43,793 bases of DNA, taken from the IMG/VR virus record IMGVR_UViG_3300017605_000657, positions 1 to 43,793 of that record. One strand, 5' to 3'. The translations under genes and the position numbers were made by a program. This DNA comes from a virus. Below are positions 25,960 through 34,104 of the stretch, one piece after another. Numbering within the stretch: position 1 is the stretch's first letter; each line of letters starts with the position of its first letter. Below the pieces are notes generated by a model. The model was not told the origin of the DNA. It did not search any database and worked only from the letters and a program-made list of their open reading frames with translations.

Positions 25960-26375
25960 GCAAGCTCATCGCCGACCTGGAGCCGTGGACGCAGGCCAAG
26001 TGCGAGCGCGTTCTCGCCGCGGCCGCCACCTTCGTGGGCCGGCCGGTGAGGCTGACGTGGACCGAGCGCACGATGGAAGAGCAGCAGCAGCTGTGGGAGG
26101 TTGGCCGCAAGCTGGAGAACGGCATCTGGATCGTCGTGGGCAAGACCGTGACGCGAGCCCGACCGGGGCAGAGCCCGCACAACTACCGGATGGCGTTCGA
26201 TATATGCTTTCAGGGCGCTGACCCGTACCTGGAGGGCCTGCCGGAGGGCAACGCCCTGTGGGAGCGTTACGGGCAGCTGGTGGAGTCAGTCGGGCTGGCT
26301 TGGGGTGGCCGGTGGCATGTGGGAGCAGACCGTCCGCACGCGGAAAGGCCGGACTGGAGAACTGCCCATGCTTGA
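25956..26375 (+). CDS. Endolysin, M15-type peptidase (VanY/L-alanyl-D-glutamate-like)
   Basis: A 139-residue single-domain enzyme. It should cleave peptide stems of peptidoglycan and lyse the host. Zinc ligands fit the M15 pattern: H75 and D82 in SPHNYRMAFD, and H128 in DRPHAE. The N-terminal half has the usual helix with TWTERTMEEQQQLWEVGRK. No signal peptide or cell-wall-binding domain is present, so a holin is needed for release. TTG start overlapping the stop of the giant gene. The next two genes encode small membrane proteins, completing a lysis cassette. Confidence 0.85.
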   Translation: MSKLIADLEPWTQAKCERVLAAAATFVGRPVRLTWTERTMEEQQQLWEVGRKLENGIWIVVGKTVTRARPGQSPHNYRMAFDICFQGADPYLEGLPEGNALWERYGQLVESVGLAWGGRWHVGADRPHAERPDWRTAHA

Positions 26376-26718
26376 CGATGTCGGGGGGAACGCGATGGCG
26401 CTCACGGAGGGCGAAACCCAGATCCTGTTGCGGCTGGCGGACAACGCGCAGAAGCAGTCCGAGATCGCCAGCGACCAGGTCGTGGTGATGCAGCGGATCA
26501 TCGACCTGATGTCGCGCCTCGAGGACAGGCTGGAAAAGCTGGACACCGACCGGCAGGAGACGATCCACTCCATCAACCTGCACACCACGTCCACGGTGCG
26601 CAACTGGAAAACCGCGATGACCATCACCATCGGTCTGGCCATGCTCGTGCTGGGCATGGTCGAGGTGCTGGACATCACCGTGGAGCGGTGGCAACACTGG
26701 CTGCAGTTCCACCCGTAA
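26368..26718 (+). CDS. Small membrane protein of the lysis cassette
   Basis: A 116-residue protein overlapping the endolysin by 8 bases. A long N-terminal coiled-coil helix (GETQILLRLADNAQKQSEIA through MSRLEDRLEKLD) leads to one membrane segment at about 82-102 (MTITIGLAMLVLGMVEVL) and a short Trp-rich tail. The position between endolysin and holin suggests a spanin-like or auxiliary holin role. The start could also be the ATG at 26395, preceded by a G-run. I prefer 26368 because TGGAGA lies at good spacing and the overlap allows coupling. Confidence 0.65.
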   Translation: MLDDVGGNAMALTEGETQILLRLADNAQKQSEIASDQVVVMQRIIDLMSRLEDRLEKLDTDRQETIHSINLHTTSTVRNWKTAMTITIGLAMLVLGMVEVLDITVERWQHWLQFHP

Positions 26719-26730
26719 CAAGGAGGTTTC

Positions 26731-27036
26731 ATGGATACCGCGCTGTTCCACGTGCTGTGGCCCTACATCCTCCAGCTCGGCGGAGTCGTGTTCGCCGGCT
26801 TCGTCGCCAAGAAGCTGCACACGGCGGCCGACCACTCGCGCGCCCAGGCCATCGCCACGATCGCCAAGGACATTGCCGGCGCCGTCTACGCGAACAACCC
26901 CACGCTGACGTGGGTGCAGTTGCTGCAGCAGGTGGTGAACCAGCTCGCCGACCAGCAGCTCACGAACAACGCCGATGTGCTCGCTCGCGTGGCATCCACG
27001 GCGCTGCTCTCGGTGGGTGCCGGACCGAAGAAATAG
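26731..27036 (+). CDS. Holin, LLH-like
   Basis: A 101-residue protein with a perfect AAGGAGG six bases before the ATG. One N-terminal membrane segment (about residues 8-25, YILQLGGVVFAGFVAKKL) is followed by a soluble helix-rich tail with DIAGAVYANNP and QQVVNQLADQQL. That resembles the LLH-type phage holins, which have a single N-terminal span and an Ala/Val-rich tail. It is the last gene of the late operon before a promoter at 27042. Holin function is inferred from topology, size and position beside an endolysin. Confidence 0.65.
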   Translation: MDTALFHVLWPYILQLGGVVFAGFVAKKLHTAADHSRAQAIATIAKDIAGAVYANNPTLTWVQLLQQVVNQLADQQLTNNADVLARVASTALLSVGAGPKK

Positions 27037-27041
27037 GGGGC

Positions 27042-27071
27042 TTGACGGCTAGGCCCATGCAAGGGTAAGGT
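27042..27071 (+). promoter_or_regulatory. Sigma-70-type promoter for the recT operon
   Basis: TTGACG at 27042-27047, an 18-base spacer, and TAAGGT at 27066-27071 give a good -35 and a -10 keeping the three most conserved bases. The expected start site near 27078 falls just before the first stem of the structured leader, supporting the assignment. It faces the RecT-like gene. Confidence 0.6.
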
Positions 27072-27077
27072 CCGCGG

Positions 27078-27177
27078 TGTAGCGTGGACCCGGTGGGAGT
27101 TCGATAAGACGAAGCGGAGCGGATTCGGGTCCACGCCGCCAGTCGAGTCGGACTCCCTCTTACTTTTGGAGGCCCCC
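27078..27177 (+). promoter_or_regulatory. Structured 5' leader RNA with pseudoknot and Shine-Dalgarno-masking alternative
   Basis: An 11-base perfect inverted repeat (27082-27092 with 27126-27136) forms stem 1. GGGAGT at 27095-27100, inside its loop, can pair with ACTCCC at 27152-27157 beyond stem 1, giving H-type pseudoknot topology. The CTCC at 27154-27157 can instead pair with GGAG of the ribosome-binding site (27168-27172) in a short hairpin. The two pairings exclude each other, so the leader could switch translation of the RecT-like gene. Read from sequence; energies not computed. Confidence 0.45.
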
Positions 27178-28575
27178 GTGCCCGAAACCGCCCTTGGCCA
27201 GCGCACCCCGGACCAGCTGGCGTTCCTCACCAGCACCGATGGATGGCGCAAGTTCACCGACATTTCCGCCATCATGTGTGCTGGCGGCGCGGATCCAGGA
27301 GCGCGGATGCTGCCGCGCGGCTTCAAGACCCCGCAGCAGGTGCAGACCGGCCTGCTCTTGGGCATGTCGCTTGGCTACGACCTGCTCGGTGCCATCGCCC
27401 TGCTCCAGCACATGAGCCCGGTCGAGGGCAAGATGTCGTTCGGCTGGGAGTGGAAGCTCGCGCGCGTGATCGAGCTGGTGCCCACGTGGCGCTACGGCAT
27501 CACCGAGAGCACCGACACGGTGTGCAAGGGGTGGTTCCAGCGCAGCCCGCAGCACGAGCGGTTCGAGGTGAGCTGGACGATCGAGCAGGCGCAGAAGGCC
27601 CAGCCGTCGGCGTTCATCAAGAGCGAAAAGGGCTTCTTCGGCAATTGGGTGACGCGCTCGGCGCAGATGCTGCGCAAGACCGTCATCACCCAGGGGGTGT
27701 CGCTCACCGCGCCCGATGCCCTCATCGGCGTCACGCGCGATCCCGAGGACGAAGAGGCGCAGGAAGAGGTTGTGGTCACGACCACGGTGGAGGAAGCCCG
27801 CAACGCCGTGCCCGTGCCCGTCGCTGTCGTGGTCGAGGATGGTGGCGGCAACAAGCCGGAGGCCGTCATCGGGGGCGGGCCGAAGGCTGAGCCGCCGCCG
27901 TCCACGCCCACGGACAGCGTCGAGGCCGCGCGCACGTGCTTCCTCAGCGAGGCCGAGAAGAGGGGCTGGAACCGCAAGCACGGCCCGTCTATCTTCAAGC
28001 TCCTCCAGGAGCTGCTCACGGCCGAGGGCGTGGTCCCCACGTGGAAGAGCGCGGCCGAGGTGGCGACGGGTGACTGGCGGCTCGCCTACGCCCGTCTCTG
28101 CGAGCGGTATCCGAACGGCAAGCCCGAGGGCTGGCCGAATCAGGTGAGGGCGGCGGTTGCGGAAAAGCCAGGCCCCACGGGAGCGGCCCCCGTGAGCCGG
28201 GAGGCCGCGCCGTCGCCCGTAGTTACCACCGAGAGCGTTGCCGATCTGCGCACCGAGGTCGAGGGCGGCAACCCGCAGCTCGAGGATCCGCAGTTCCTCA
28301 TCCAGCTCGGCGTGGCGCTCGAGAAGGCGTGGAAGCAGCCCGCCGGCACCGTCATCGGCGACCACGGCGAGTTCGGCACGTGGTTCATGCACTCGGGCAT
28401 CCTCATCGAGGCCGGGCACGTCGAGCTGGAGAAGGGGCAGGCGAGCGCCAAGACCATGGCCATCACGCCGTGCCCCAACTTCCCCGACCGGCTGCTCAAC
28501 GCGGCGCAGGTGGCGAAGCTCTCGGAGATCGTGCAGGACAAGCTGCGCGCGATCGACCAGCGGAGGGCACGATGA
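27178..28575 (+). CDS. RecT-like single-strand annealing protein with C-terminal extension
   Basis: A 465-residue protein. The first 200 residues follow the RecT-type order: LPRGFKTPQQVQTGLLLGMS, then IALLQHMSPVEGKMSFGW, a GWFQRSP strand, and TRSAQMLRKTVITQGVSLTAPDA ending GVTRDPEDEE. RecT proteins anneal complementary single strands in phage recombination and replication. A Val/Pro/Gly linker (about 200-240) separates a second part with KHGPSIFKLLQELLTAEG and a MHSGILIEAGHVELEKGQ segment near the end, for which I have no family. Start GTG with GGAGG five bases upstream; a TTG at 27166 is less likely because it overlaps that site. First gene of the operon. Confidence 0.7.
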   Translation: MPETALGQRTPDQLAFLTSTDGWRKFTDISAIMCAGGADPGARMLPRGFKTPQQVQTGLLLGMSLGYDLLGAIALLQHMSPVEGKMSFGWEWKLARVIELVPTWRYGITESTDTVCKGWFQRSPQHERFEVSWTIEQAQKAQPSAFIKSEKGFFGNWVTRSAQMLRKTVITQGVSLTAPDALIGVTRDPEDEEAQEEVVVTTTVEEARNAVPVPVAVVVEDGGGNKPEAVIGGGPKAEPPPSTPTDSVEAARTCFLSEAEKRGWNRKHGPSIFKLLQELLTAEGVVPTWKSAAEVATGDWRLAYARLCERYPNGKPEGWPNQVRAAVAEKPGPTGAAPVSREAAPSPVVTTESVADLRTEVEGGNPQLEDPQFLIQLGVALEKAWKQPAGTVIGDHGEFGTWFMHSGILIEAGHVELEKGQASAKTMAITPCPNFPDRLLNAAQVAKLSEIVQDKLRAIDQRRAR

Positions 28576-29111
28576 AGGTCACGGTACGGAAGGTTCAGCC
28601 CGGCTGGTTCCACCGCGTCACGCGCTGGATCGTGGGCGCGAACGCGCACGGCTGGTGGGTCATCGTGGAGGGCGCGCAGACTCCCATCGCACGGGATCTG
28701 CGCGAGGACGACGCCTACCGCCTGGTCGACGTGCTCAACGCCGTCTACGGCATCGCGCGGTTCAACCTGGAGACGGTGAGCAAGCAGCAGAAGGAGATGG
28801 AGGTGTACGAAGAGGTGCTCCGCGAGTGCCGCGAGTACTTCGACAACAAGGCCGACGCCGAGCACTGGCCGCCGGTCGGGAACAAAGAGATGACGATGCT
28901 CTCGCGCATCGACAGCATCCTGCCGCGCGAGCTGCTCATCGCAGAGCTGGGGCGCCCGTCGCGCTTCCCGCACTTCGATGACGGGGAGCCGCGGCGCAGC
29001 GACTACGTGGACGACGAGCCGGACATTGACGACGACCCGGACCACCACTCCCTGCCGGACGACTGCCTGCCCCGGTTCGTGTCCAGCGACAACGACGAGG
29101 GGTTCGCATGA
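28572..29111 (+). CDS. Acidic-tailed hypothetical protein
   Basis: A 179-residue protein coupled to the RecT-like gene (ATGA overlap). The N-terminal half mixes strand and helix (WFHRVTRWIVGANAHGWWVIVEG, DAYRLVDVLNAVYGIARF), followed by a charged helix with KQQKEMEVYEEVLRECREYF. The last 40 residues are mostly Asp, Glu, Pro and His (DEPDIDDDPDHHSLPDD), a DNA-mimic-like acidic tail. No family is recognised. Position suggests a recombination accessory or early regulator. Confidence 0.65.
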   Translation: MKVTVRKVQPGWFHRVTRWIVGANAHGWWVIVEGAQTPIARDLREDDAYRLVDVLNAVYGIARFNLETVSKQQKEMEVYEEVLRECREYFDNKADAEHWPPVGNKEMTMLSRIDSILPRELLIAELGRPSRFPHFDDGEPRRSDYVDDEPDIDDDPDHHSLPDDCLPRFVSSDNDEGFA

Positions 29112-29722
29112 GCACGAACGTCTACGAAGGTCTGGTCAACCGCGCGTTGCAGGCCCCAGCCATCACCAGCGCCGCGGTGGTTGTCGAGCAGCTCAAGGAG
29201 CACGCGCCGCTCGAGAGCGAGGAAGAGGCCGCGCTCGTTGCCGGCATGGGCATCGCCTGCCACGACGCGCGCGTGGAGCTGGAGCGCGAGCGCAAGAAGA
29301 TCCTCGACCCGCTGAACGAGGCCCGCCAAGTCATCTTCGACGGCACGAAGCCGCGGCTGGACCTGTTCGCCGAGGGCGAGCGCCAGGCCAAGGCCCTCGT
29401 CGGCGCGTGGAACGAGAAGAAGCGCGCCATCGCCCTCGAAGAGCAGCGGAAGCAGCAGGAGCGCCAGGCTGCCGCGGTGACGGACGGCGCGCCGGTCCCG
29501 GTGGTCTATGCCCCGCCGCCCTCCGCGACCGTGCACAGCATGGGCCGCACGATGCACGAGAGCACGGTCTGGTACGTCGAGGTGTTCGACAAGGCCGCGG
29601 CGATAGCGGCTCGCCCGGACCTGTTCGACGTGCGCGAGAGCGACGCCAAGCAGCTGCTCCAGGCCGGCGTCGTCATCCCCGGCATGGCGATGCGCTCGCG
29701 CAAGACGCAGGTGATCCGGTGA
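29108..29722 (+). CDS. Conserved phage coiled-coil protein of the recombination cluster
   Basis: A 204-residue protein. A long helical body includes EEEAALVAGMGIACHDARVE, a KKILDPLNEARQVIFDGTKP region and AKALVGAWNEKKRAIALEEQ. A Pro-rich hinge leads to a compact C-terminal part with ESTVWYVEVFDKAAAIAARPD and VVIPGMAMRSRKTQVI. This split (helical N-part, then a small beta domain with a TxW motif and a closing IPG) is one I associate with phage proteins found next to recT. The function is not established. Confidence 0.6.
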   Translation: MSTNVYEGLVNRALQAPAITSAAVVVEQLKEHAPLESEEEAALVAGMGIACHDARVELERERKKILDPLNEARQVIFDGTKPRLDLFAEGERQAKALVGAWNEKKRAIALEEQRKQQERQAAAVTDGAPVPVVYAPPPSATVHSMGRTMHESTVWYVEVFDKAAAIAARPDLFDVRESDAKQLLQAGVVIPGMAMRSRKTQVIR

Positions 29723-29874
29723 GCGCCACGACCTGCGAGGCCCACGATGGCGCGGTCTGCTACCGGAACGCGAATGGGACGTGGACGTGCCCAGCCTGCG
29801 AGTTGGAGCGCCTGGAGCGTAAGGTCGACGCCCTGCAGCGGACGCTGAACTCGAGAACAGAGGGGGCAGCATGA
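29719..29874 (+). CDS. Small zinc-ribbon-like protein
   Basis: A 51-residue protein starting at GTG inside the preceding stop. Cysteines are at 6, 14, 24 and 27 (the last pair as CPAC), with H9 nearby. They could bind one zinc. A Leu/Arg helix (RLERKVDALQRTLN) follows. The stop overlaps the next ATG. Too small for a functional call; it may bind nucleic acid or a partner. Confidence 0.6.
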   Translation: MSATTCEAHDGAVCYRNANGTWTCPACELERLERKVDALQRTLNSRTEGAA

Positions 29875-30257
29875 GAGCACAGCCGTCAGAGCTTCTGGAG
29901 GCCGGCCGTCTCCGCGGCCGCTCCATGGACAGCAGGCCGAACGACACCTTCGGCGCGTTCCGAGTCTCGATGCCCGGCAGCCAGGCCGTGCTGCTCGTCA
30001 TCGTGGGCGACGGCAAGGACTGGCACCTCACGGGGCTGCCGATGCCGGCATGGGAGCATGTGAGCGTCAGCCTCAAGAACCGCACGCCCACGTGGGAAGA
30101 GATGGAGTGGGTGCGCGAGCAGGTGTTCGATGACAGCGAGCTGGTGATCCAGCTCTCGGTGCCGCGCGTGGACCACATCAACTTCCACGACTACGTGCTG
30201 CATATGTGGCGGCCGGTCGGCGTCGAGCTTCCGGTGCCGCCGAAGAAGTGCGTGTGA
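29871..30257 (+). CDS. DUF7694-like conserved phage protein
   Basis: A 128-residue protein. The second half reads W..VSVSLKNRTPTWEEMEWV, then FDDSELVIQLSVP and ending LHMWRPVGVELPVPP. I recognise this combination (WEEM helix, a DD strand, a HxWRP turn and a Pro-rich end) from a widespread phage family of unknown function listed as DUF7694. It starts at ATG overlapping the previous stop and belongs to the rightward early operon. The role is unknown. Confidence 0.7.
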   Translation: MRAQPSELLEAGRLRGRSMDSRPNDTFGAFRVSMPGSQAVLLVIVGDGKDWHLTGLPMPAWEHVSVSLKNRTPTWEEMEWVREQVFDDSELVIQLSVPRVDHINFHDYVLHMWRPVGVELPVPPKKCV

Positions 30258-30403
30258 TCCGATTCGTCTCGAGCACGCCGCTGGAGTCCCGCATGGACTT
30301 GTTCTACGCCATGATGCTCGGAGACAAGGAAGCTGAGCCGAAGTGGCTCGACGCAGTTCTGTGCGACTTGGCGTCGAGGCCAGCCGAGGGGGAGGGCAAA
30401 TGA
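30254..30403 (+). CDS. Very small hypothetical protein
   Basis: A 49-residue protein, GTG start overlapping the previous stop, stop overlapping the next start. It contains a short helix (RMDLFYAMMLGDKEAEPKW) with no motif. It is kept because the overlapping start and stop on both sides fit the operon pattern; coding is not otherwise proven. Confidence 0.5.
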   Translation: MIRFVSSTPLESRMDLFYAMMLGDKEAEPKWLDAVLCDLASRPAEGEGK

Positions 30404-30930
30404 GCATCGAGCTGCAGGAGCTGCTGGAACGTCTCGCCGAGCTGCACCACAACCAGTGGCGCACGTGGGCGGCCGGGCTCACCCTCTCGGACGACGAAAG
30501 GCTGTCCTACGCCAAGGCCATGGTGCCGTACTCGAAGCTGTCGGAGGACTTGAAGAACGCGCGCCGCGGCGTGGCCCAGCTCCAGCTCGAGGCGGCCGAG
30601 CAGGTGTTCGGCGACATCGACGGGCGCGCGCAGAAGCTCTACGCGGCCGTCCTCGAGGTCTGCAACCGGATCCCGCTGCTCTACCACCCCGTCAGCGAGG
30701 GCAAGCTGCCGTTCGAGCAGGCCGCCGACATGCTCGCGGCGCTGGGCAAGGAGTGGCAGGCGATCGATGCGCGCCAGGAGATGCTGGCGGCGAAACTCTA
30801 CGGCTACGAGAAGCTGCTCGCAGCCGTGAAGGCGTGGCACAAGCGCGACTTGACCGACCGCGTCGCCATCTCGGCCGCGGAGGACGCGCTCACCTACGAG
30901 GTGGACACTCTGTTGCAGGCCAAGGACTGA
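30400..30930 (+). CDS. Helical hypothetical protein
   Basis: A 176-residue protein with ATG overlapping the previous stop and GGAGGG upstream. It is almost entirely helical. Segments are LQELLERLAELHHNQWRTWAAG, a QLQLEAAEQVFGDIDGRAQ region and a C-terminal EDALTYEVDTLLQAKD. The ELHHNQW segment is reminiscent of small phage early proteins, but I cannot name a family. It ends the first part of the early operon; the next gene begins 40 bases later after a candidate -10 element. Confidence 0.6.
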   Translation: MSIELQELLERLAELHHNQWRTWAAGLTLSDDERLSYAKAMVPYSKLSEDLKNARRGVAQLQLEAAEQVFGDIDGRAQKLYAAVLEVCNRIPLLYHPVSEGKLPFEQAADMLAALGKEWQAIDARQEMLAAKLYGYEKLLAAVKAWHKRDLTDRVAISAAEDALTYEVDTLLQAKD

Positions 30931-30932
30931 GG

Positions 30933-30938
30933 TATTAT
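30933..30938 (+). promoter_or_regulatory. Candidate -10 element before the glycosidase-spike cassette
   Basis: TATTAT, one mismatch from the -10 consensus, stands out in this GC-rich sequence. The best -35 (TTGCAG at 30913) is only 14 bases away, so the promoter is weak or needs an activator. It would separate transcription of the 30971-35067 genes from the recT genes. Confidence 0.3.
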
Positions 30939-30970
30939 CGAAGCCGGTCCATGGGAGGGACACCCCGGCC

Positions 30971-32221
30971 ATGAAGGCACTGATCCTGGCAGTCCTGCTC
31001 GCGTTGCCGTTCCCGAGGCCCGCCTCGTACCAGAACAACAGCAGCCAGGGCGGCCCCGTCATCAAGCCGAACAACACCATCGACACCGCGCGCGTGAAGG
31101 AACGAGCGCGCTGGTCGCGCACCGTCCTTGACATCGCCCCGTTCGGCAACTTCGGCACGCCCCCGCCCGCCTGGTATCAGGTGCCGGCGCTCATCCGGTT
31201 CTACAACCCGACGTGTGACGTGCTCGGCTACATCCAGACGCAGAACTTCTGGCACGACAGCACGTGGAACCCCGACCCCAGCGACCACGGCTTCTGGACC
31301 GACTACTGGCGCTGCCTCTACCACTACGACGCCTGGCTCTACACGCCAGACGGGCAGACGCGCGGCGAGTGGAACGTGAATTGGGGGAACGCCGCGTTCG
31401 CCGACTCGATGGGCACGCTCCTGATCCGCCAGTGGCAGCTCGGGATCTGGAACGGCCTGTTCCTCGACTCGTGGATGGAGCACATCAAGTGGACCGGCGA
31501 GGGCGTGAACCCGCCGATCGACTACGTGCGAGCTGGGTTCGCCAACGGCGACCAGATGGACAGCGCGCGCACGGTCAATATGTCGCGGCAGATCTCGAGG
31601 CTGAAGGCAGCCGGCGCCGTGGTGTGGACCAACTCCGGCGGCACGCCCGTGGCGAACGACGACGCCGACATGCGCGAGGGCTTCATGTCGCTGTTCACCC
31701 TCGCCAGCACCGTGGCGTGGATCCAGACCAAGGATGTCGCGCACTGGCTCAAGGCCGAGTGGTATGGCGGCGGCCAGGACTCCGGGGAGTGGTACACGCG
31801 CGAGGCTTGCAAGTTCGCGCGCTTCGGGCTCGGCATCTCCTGTATGGGTGACGGCTGCTACAGCATCGGCGCCGAACGCTTCAACACCCAGCCGTGGTAC
31901 GACGAGTTCGCCATCGGCCCGTGGCCCTACAACCGCGCCGACTCTCCGCAGAAGCAGACCGGGTGGCTCGGACAGCCGGGCGACCTGGTCACGATCTCGC
32001 CGGGGTTCTACGTGCGCTGGTTCGACAACGGCGCGGTGCTCATCAACACCACTAACACCGTGCAGACGTGGTTCGCATGGAAAACGCTGTGGCGCATCCA
32101 GGGCTACCGCGATCCCTACACCAACACCGGCCAGTCGGGGTGGTTCTTCGCTGTGCCGGGGCAGGACGCGCTGTTCCTGCGCAAGAGGCCGGAGCCGGCC
32201 AAGAAGCACGGGCTGCTGTGA
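30971..32221 (+). CDS. Exported glycoside-hydrolase-like protein (GHL15-type)
   Basis: A 416-residue protein. The N-terminus is a probable signal peptide (MKALILAVLLALPFPRPAS). The mature part has the order expected of a hydrolase barrel: IRFYNPTCDVLGYIQ, FADSMGTLLIRQWQLG, then NGLFLDSW with D166 as a likely catalytic acid. AVVWTNSGGTP and REGFMSLFTL follow. I associate this pattern with the putative glycosyl hydrolase family 15 (GHL15). The C-terminal third is a beta domain (VRWFDNGAVLINTTNT). It precedes two beta-helix genes and a fibre gene, suggesting a surface-glycan-degrading set. Activity and family are inferred. Confidence 0.6.
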   Translation: MKALILAVLLALPFPRPASYQNNSSQGGPVIKPNNTIDTARVKERARWSRTVLDIAPFGNFGTPPPAWYQVPALIRFYNPTCDVLGYIQTQNFWHDSTWNPDPSDHGFWTDYWRCLYHYDAWLYTPDGQTRGEWNVNWGNAAFADSMGTLLIRQWQLGIWNGLFLDSWMEHIKWTGEGVNPPIDYVRAGFANGDQMDSARTVNMSRQISRLKAAGAVVWTNSGGTPVANDDADMREGFMSLFTLASTVAWIQTKDVAHWLKAEWYGGGQDSGEWYTREACKFARFGLGISCMGDGCYSIGAERFNTQPWYDEFAIGPWPYNRADSPQKQTGWLGQPGDLVTISPGFYVRWFDNGAVLINTTNTVQTWFAWKTLWRIQGYRDPYTNTGQSGWFFAVPGQDALFLRKRPEPAKKHGLL

Positions 32222-32235
32222 AGGAGCTGGCGCGG

Positions 32236-32403
32236 ATGAAGTTCCCCGGCACCGAGGTGCCCGCGCGCGACCACAACTTCAACGGTCGCTGTCGTCCGGG
32301 CTGCCAGGTCGACCACGCCGGCAAGTACGAGGCGTGGGTCCACCGCATGGCGATGTGGGCCTTCCAGTGGGGTCCGGCGCTGCTGGACCAGGAGAAGCCG
32401 TGA
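32236..32403 (+). CDS. Small hypothetical protein
   Basis: A 55-residue protein. ATG follows AAGGAG by nine bases; a GTG at 32218 overlapping the previous stop is possible but lacks a ribosome-binding site. It has two cysteines (CRPGC) and His residues (DHNF, QVDHAGKYEAWVHRM), followed by a Trp-rich helix. It might bind a metal. It sits between the glycosidase-like gene and the first beta-helix gene. No family known. Confidence 0.5.
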   Translation: MKFPGTEVPARDHNFNGRCRPGCQVDHAGKYEAWVHRMAMWAFQWGPALLDQEKP

Positions 32404-33314
32404 GGATCTGCGTCAGCCCCAGCAAGGGACTCCAGGTGGTCTGCAACGCGCTCACGAACGGCGGCACGATCGTGCTGCAGGGCGGCGCCACCTACTACGG
32501 AGATCCAGCCAACCCCGGCAACAACCTCGTGCTCACGAACGGCAACATCAACTTCGTGGGCGAGGGCCAGCTGAGCACGATCATTGGCAGCCCGGTGCTC
32601 ATCCAGAGCTCCTTCAACAGCGCGGAGAACATCTGGTTCAAGCGCGCCGGTGCAGCCTATGGCGTGCGCATCGGCGCGCCGGGCGGCAACCCCTTTCTCG
32701 CTCGCAACTACTTCAAGAGGTGCCAGTTCGGGGCCACGTCCTCCGGCAGCGGAGACGGTCCAGTGGACGGCATCCAGAGCGACGGCGCCGGACTGTTCAT
32801 CGCGGAGCATTGCCTGTTCGCCTTCTGCACGAACGACGGGGTGGCGTGGGACAAGACGGGCGCGCAGCCCAACACCACGTCGCAATTCATCGGCTGCTCG
32901 GCGGTCGGCAACGCCCGGTTCGGCTACTACATCAATGGCAGCAACACGTGCGTCGAGATAATCGGCGGGAGCATCCAGGACAACGTCAGCTCCGAGGTCA
33001 AGCTCGCGGGCGTCTCGGGCGTGAACATCATTGCCGTGGACCTCGAAACCGCGCAGAACCACGCACTCGGCATGATCCAAGCCAGCGGCACCAACATCAT
33101 CATCGAGCGGTGCACCGTCAGCCGCAACGCCGGCACCTCCGCCAGATTTGTGCTGGCACAGACGGCGGGTCGCTTCACCATGACGAAGAACCGCGTCACC
33201 GGGTGGGGCGCGACGGAGATCGCTCGCTTGGACGAGAACTGCACGGACTGCTTGACGGAGCCAAACTGGCTCGACTCGGGGGCATACGTGGACGACAGGT
33301 CGGTGTCGGCATGA
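32400..33314 (+). CDS. Right-handed beta-helix tail-spike-like protein
   Basis: A 304-residue protein, GTG start overlapping the previous stop. Successive short turns rich in Gly, Asn and Ile suggest a pectate-lyase-type beta-helix: GGTIVLQGGATYYGD, NINFVGEGQLSTIIG, FIAEHCLFAFCTNDG, FIGCSAVGNARFGYYING, VEIIGGSIQDN and IIIERCTVSRNAG. Such folds are used by phage spikes that bind or cleave polysaccharide. No N-terminal virion-anchor domain is obvious, so it may be a secreted or separately assembled depolymerase, or bind the virion through a partner. Several Asp/Glu could be catalytic but cannot be picked out. Confidence 0.65.
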   Translation: MRICVSPSKGLQVVCNALTNGGTIVLQGGATYYGDPANPGNNLVLTNGNINFVGEGQLSTIIGSPVLIQSSFNSAENIWFKRAGAAYGVRIGAPGGNPFLARNYFKRCQFGATSSGSGDGPVDGIQSDGAGLFIAEHCLFAFCTNDGVAWDKTGAQPNTTSQFIGCSAVGNARFGYYINGSNTCVEIIGGSIQDNVSSEVKLAGVSGVNIIAVDLETAQNHALGMIQASGTNIIIERCTVSRNAGTSARFVLAQTAGRFTMTKNRVTGWGATEIARLDENCTDCLTEPNWLDSGAYVDDRSVSA

Positions 33315-34102
33315 GGCCATACAGCATCTACGAGTACGGTCTGTGGAAGAACCAGCCCATGCTCTACCTGCCCGACACGGGCACCAGCCTGAACGGCGGC
33401 GGGTTCGGTCCCACCAATTGGACCAACAGCGGCGCTCCAACGGTCGTGTCGCACCCGCAGCCCGCCAGCACCGACTTCGTGACCCAACATCGACGCACGC
33501 GCATCACCTCTGGCGCGACGACGACGAACCAAGAGCTGGGCATCCACCTGCCAAACAACGACCAGCTCTGTTTCTGGCGCGGCAACGCTGCCAACCTGGG
33601 CGGCTTCTACGTGGACGTGAAGTTCAAGGTGCAGGCGATTCCCGCGACGAGCGTGCGGCTCTTCTGCGGGCTCTCGAGCCTCAACACCGCCGTGTGCGTG
33701 ACCGACACCCCTGGCGGCAGCGCCATCGGCCTGTGGTGCGACACCGGCGACGCCGGCAACCTAACGCTGCTCCGGTCGGACGGCACGCGGGAGAAGATCA
33801 CGCTGCTCAGGAACGGCGGCAACGTGACCGAGACGCTCGCCACCGGCAAGGCGTACCGATTCAAGCTGTGGGCGCTGCCGAATGGCAATCAAATCGGCTA
33901 CCAGCTCCTGAACCTCACGAACAACAGCCTGATCGCGCATGGCATGAACACCAGCGGCCACACGCCGGGCACCGCAACATTCATGGCGCCGCAGGTCGGG
34001 CTCTCGAACGGCACCGCGAACACCACGGGCGGCGACACCGCGCTCGACATCCTGTCGCTCTACGCGCGTCCCAACCTTTCGTACCAACCACAGGAGCAGT
34101 AG
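33311..34102 (+). CDS. LamG-like fibre or receptor-binding protein
   Basis: A 263-residue protein with ATG overlapping the previous stop. It is strand-rich: FYVDVKFKVQAIP, VRLFCGLSSLNTAVCV, SAIGLWCDTGDAGNLTLL, YRFKLWALPNGNQIGYQLL and a closing ALDILSLYARPNL. The spacing and the repeated GLW/WALP turns look like a concanavalin-type sandwich found at the tips of fibres. It is flanked on both sides by beta-helix genes. Binding target unknown. Confidence 0.6.
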   Translation: MRPYSIYEYGLWKNQPMLYLPDTGTSLNGGGFGPTNWTNSGAPTVVSHPQPASTDFVTQHRRTRITSGATTTNQELGIHLPNNDQLCFWRGNAANLGGFYVDVKFKVQAIPATSVRLFCGLSSLNTAVCVTDTPGGSAIGLWCDTGDAGNLTLLRSDGTREKITLLRNGGNVTETLATGKAYRFKLWALPNGNQIGYQLLNLTNNSLIAHGMNTSGHTPGTATFMAPQVGLSNGTANTTGGDTALDILSLYARPNLSYQPQEQ

Positions 34103-34104
34103 CC

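Noticed and set aside
27078-27177. A tRNA or tRNA-like gene in the recT leader (paired ends and a GTTCGA string)
   Set aside because: The arms do not fit a cloverleaf: no 7-base acceptor with T-arm at the right distance and no anticodon arm. The structure is better read as a leader RNA.
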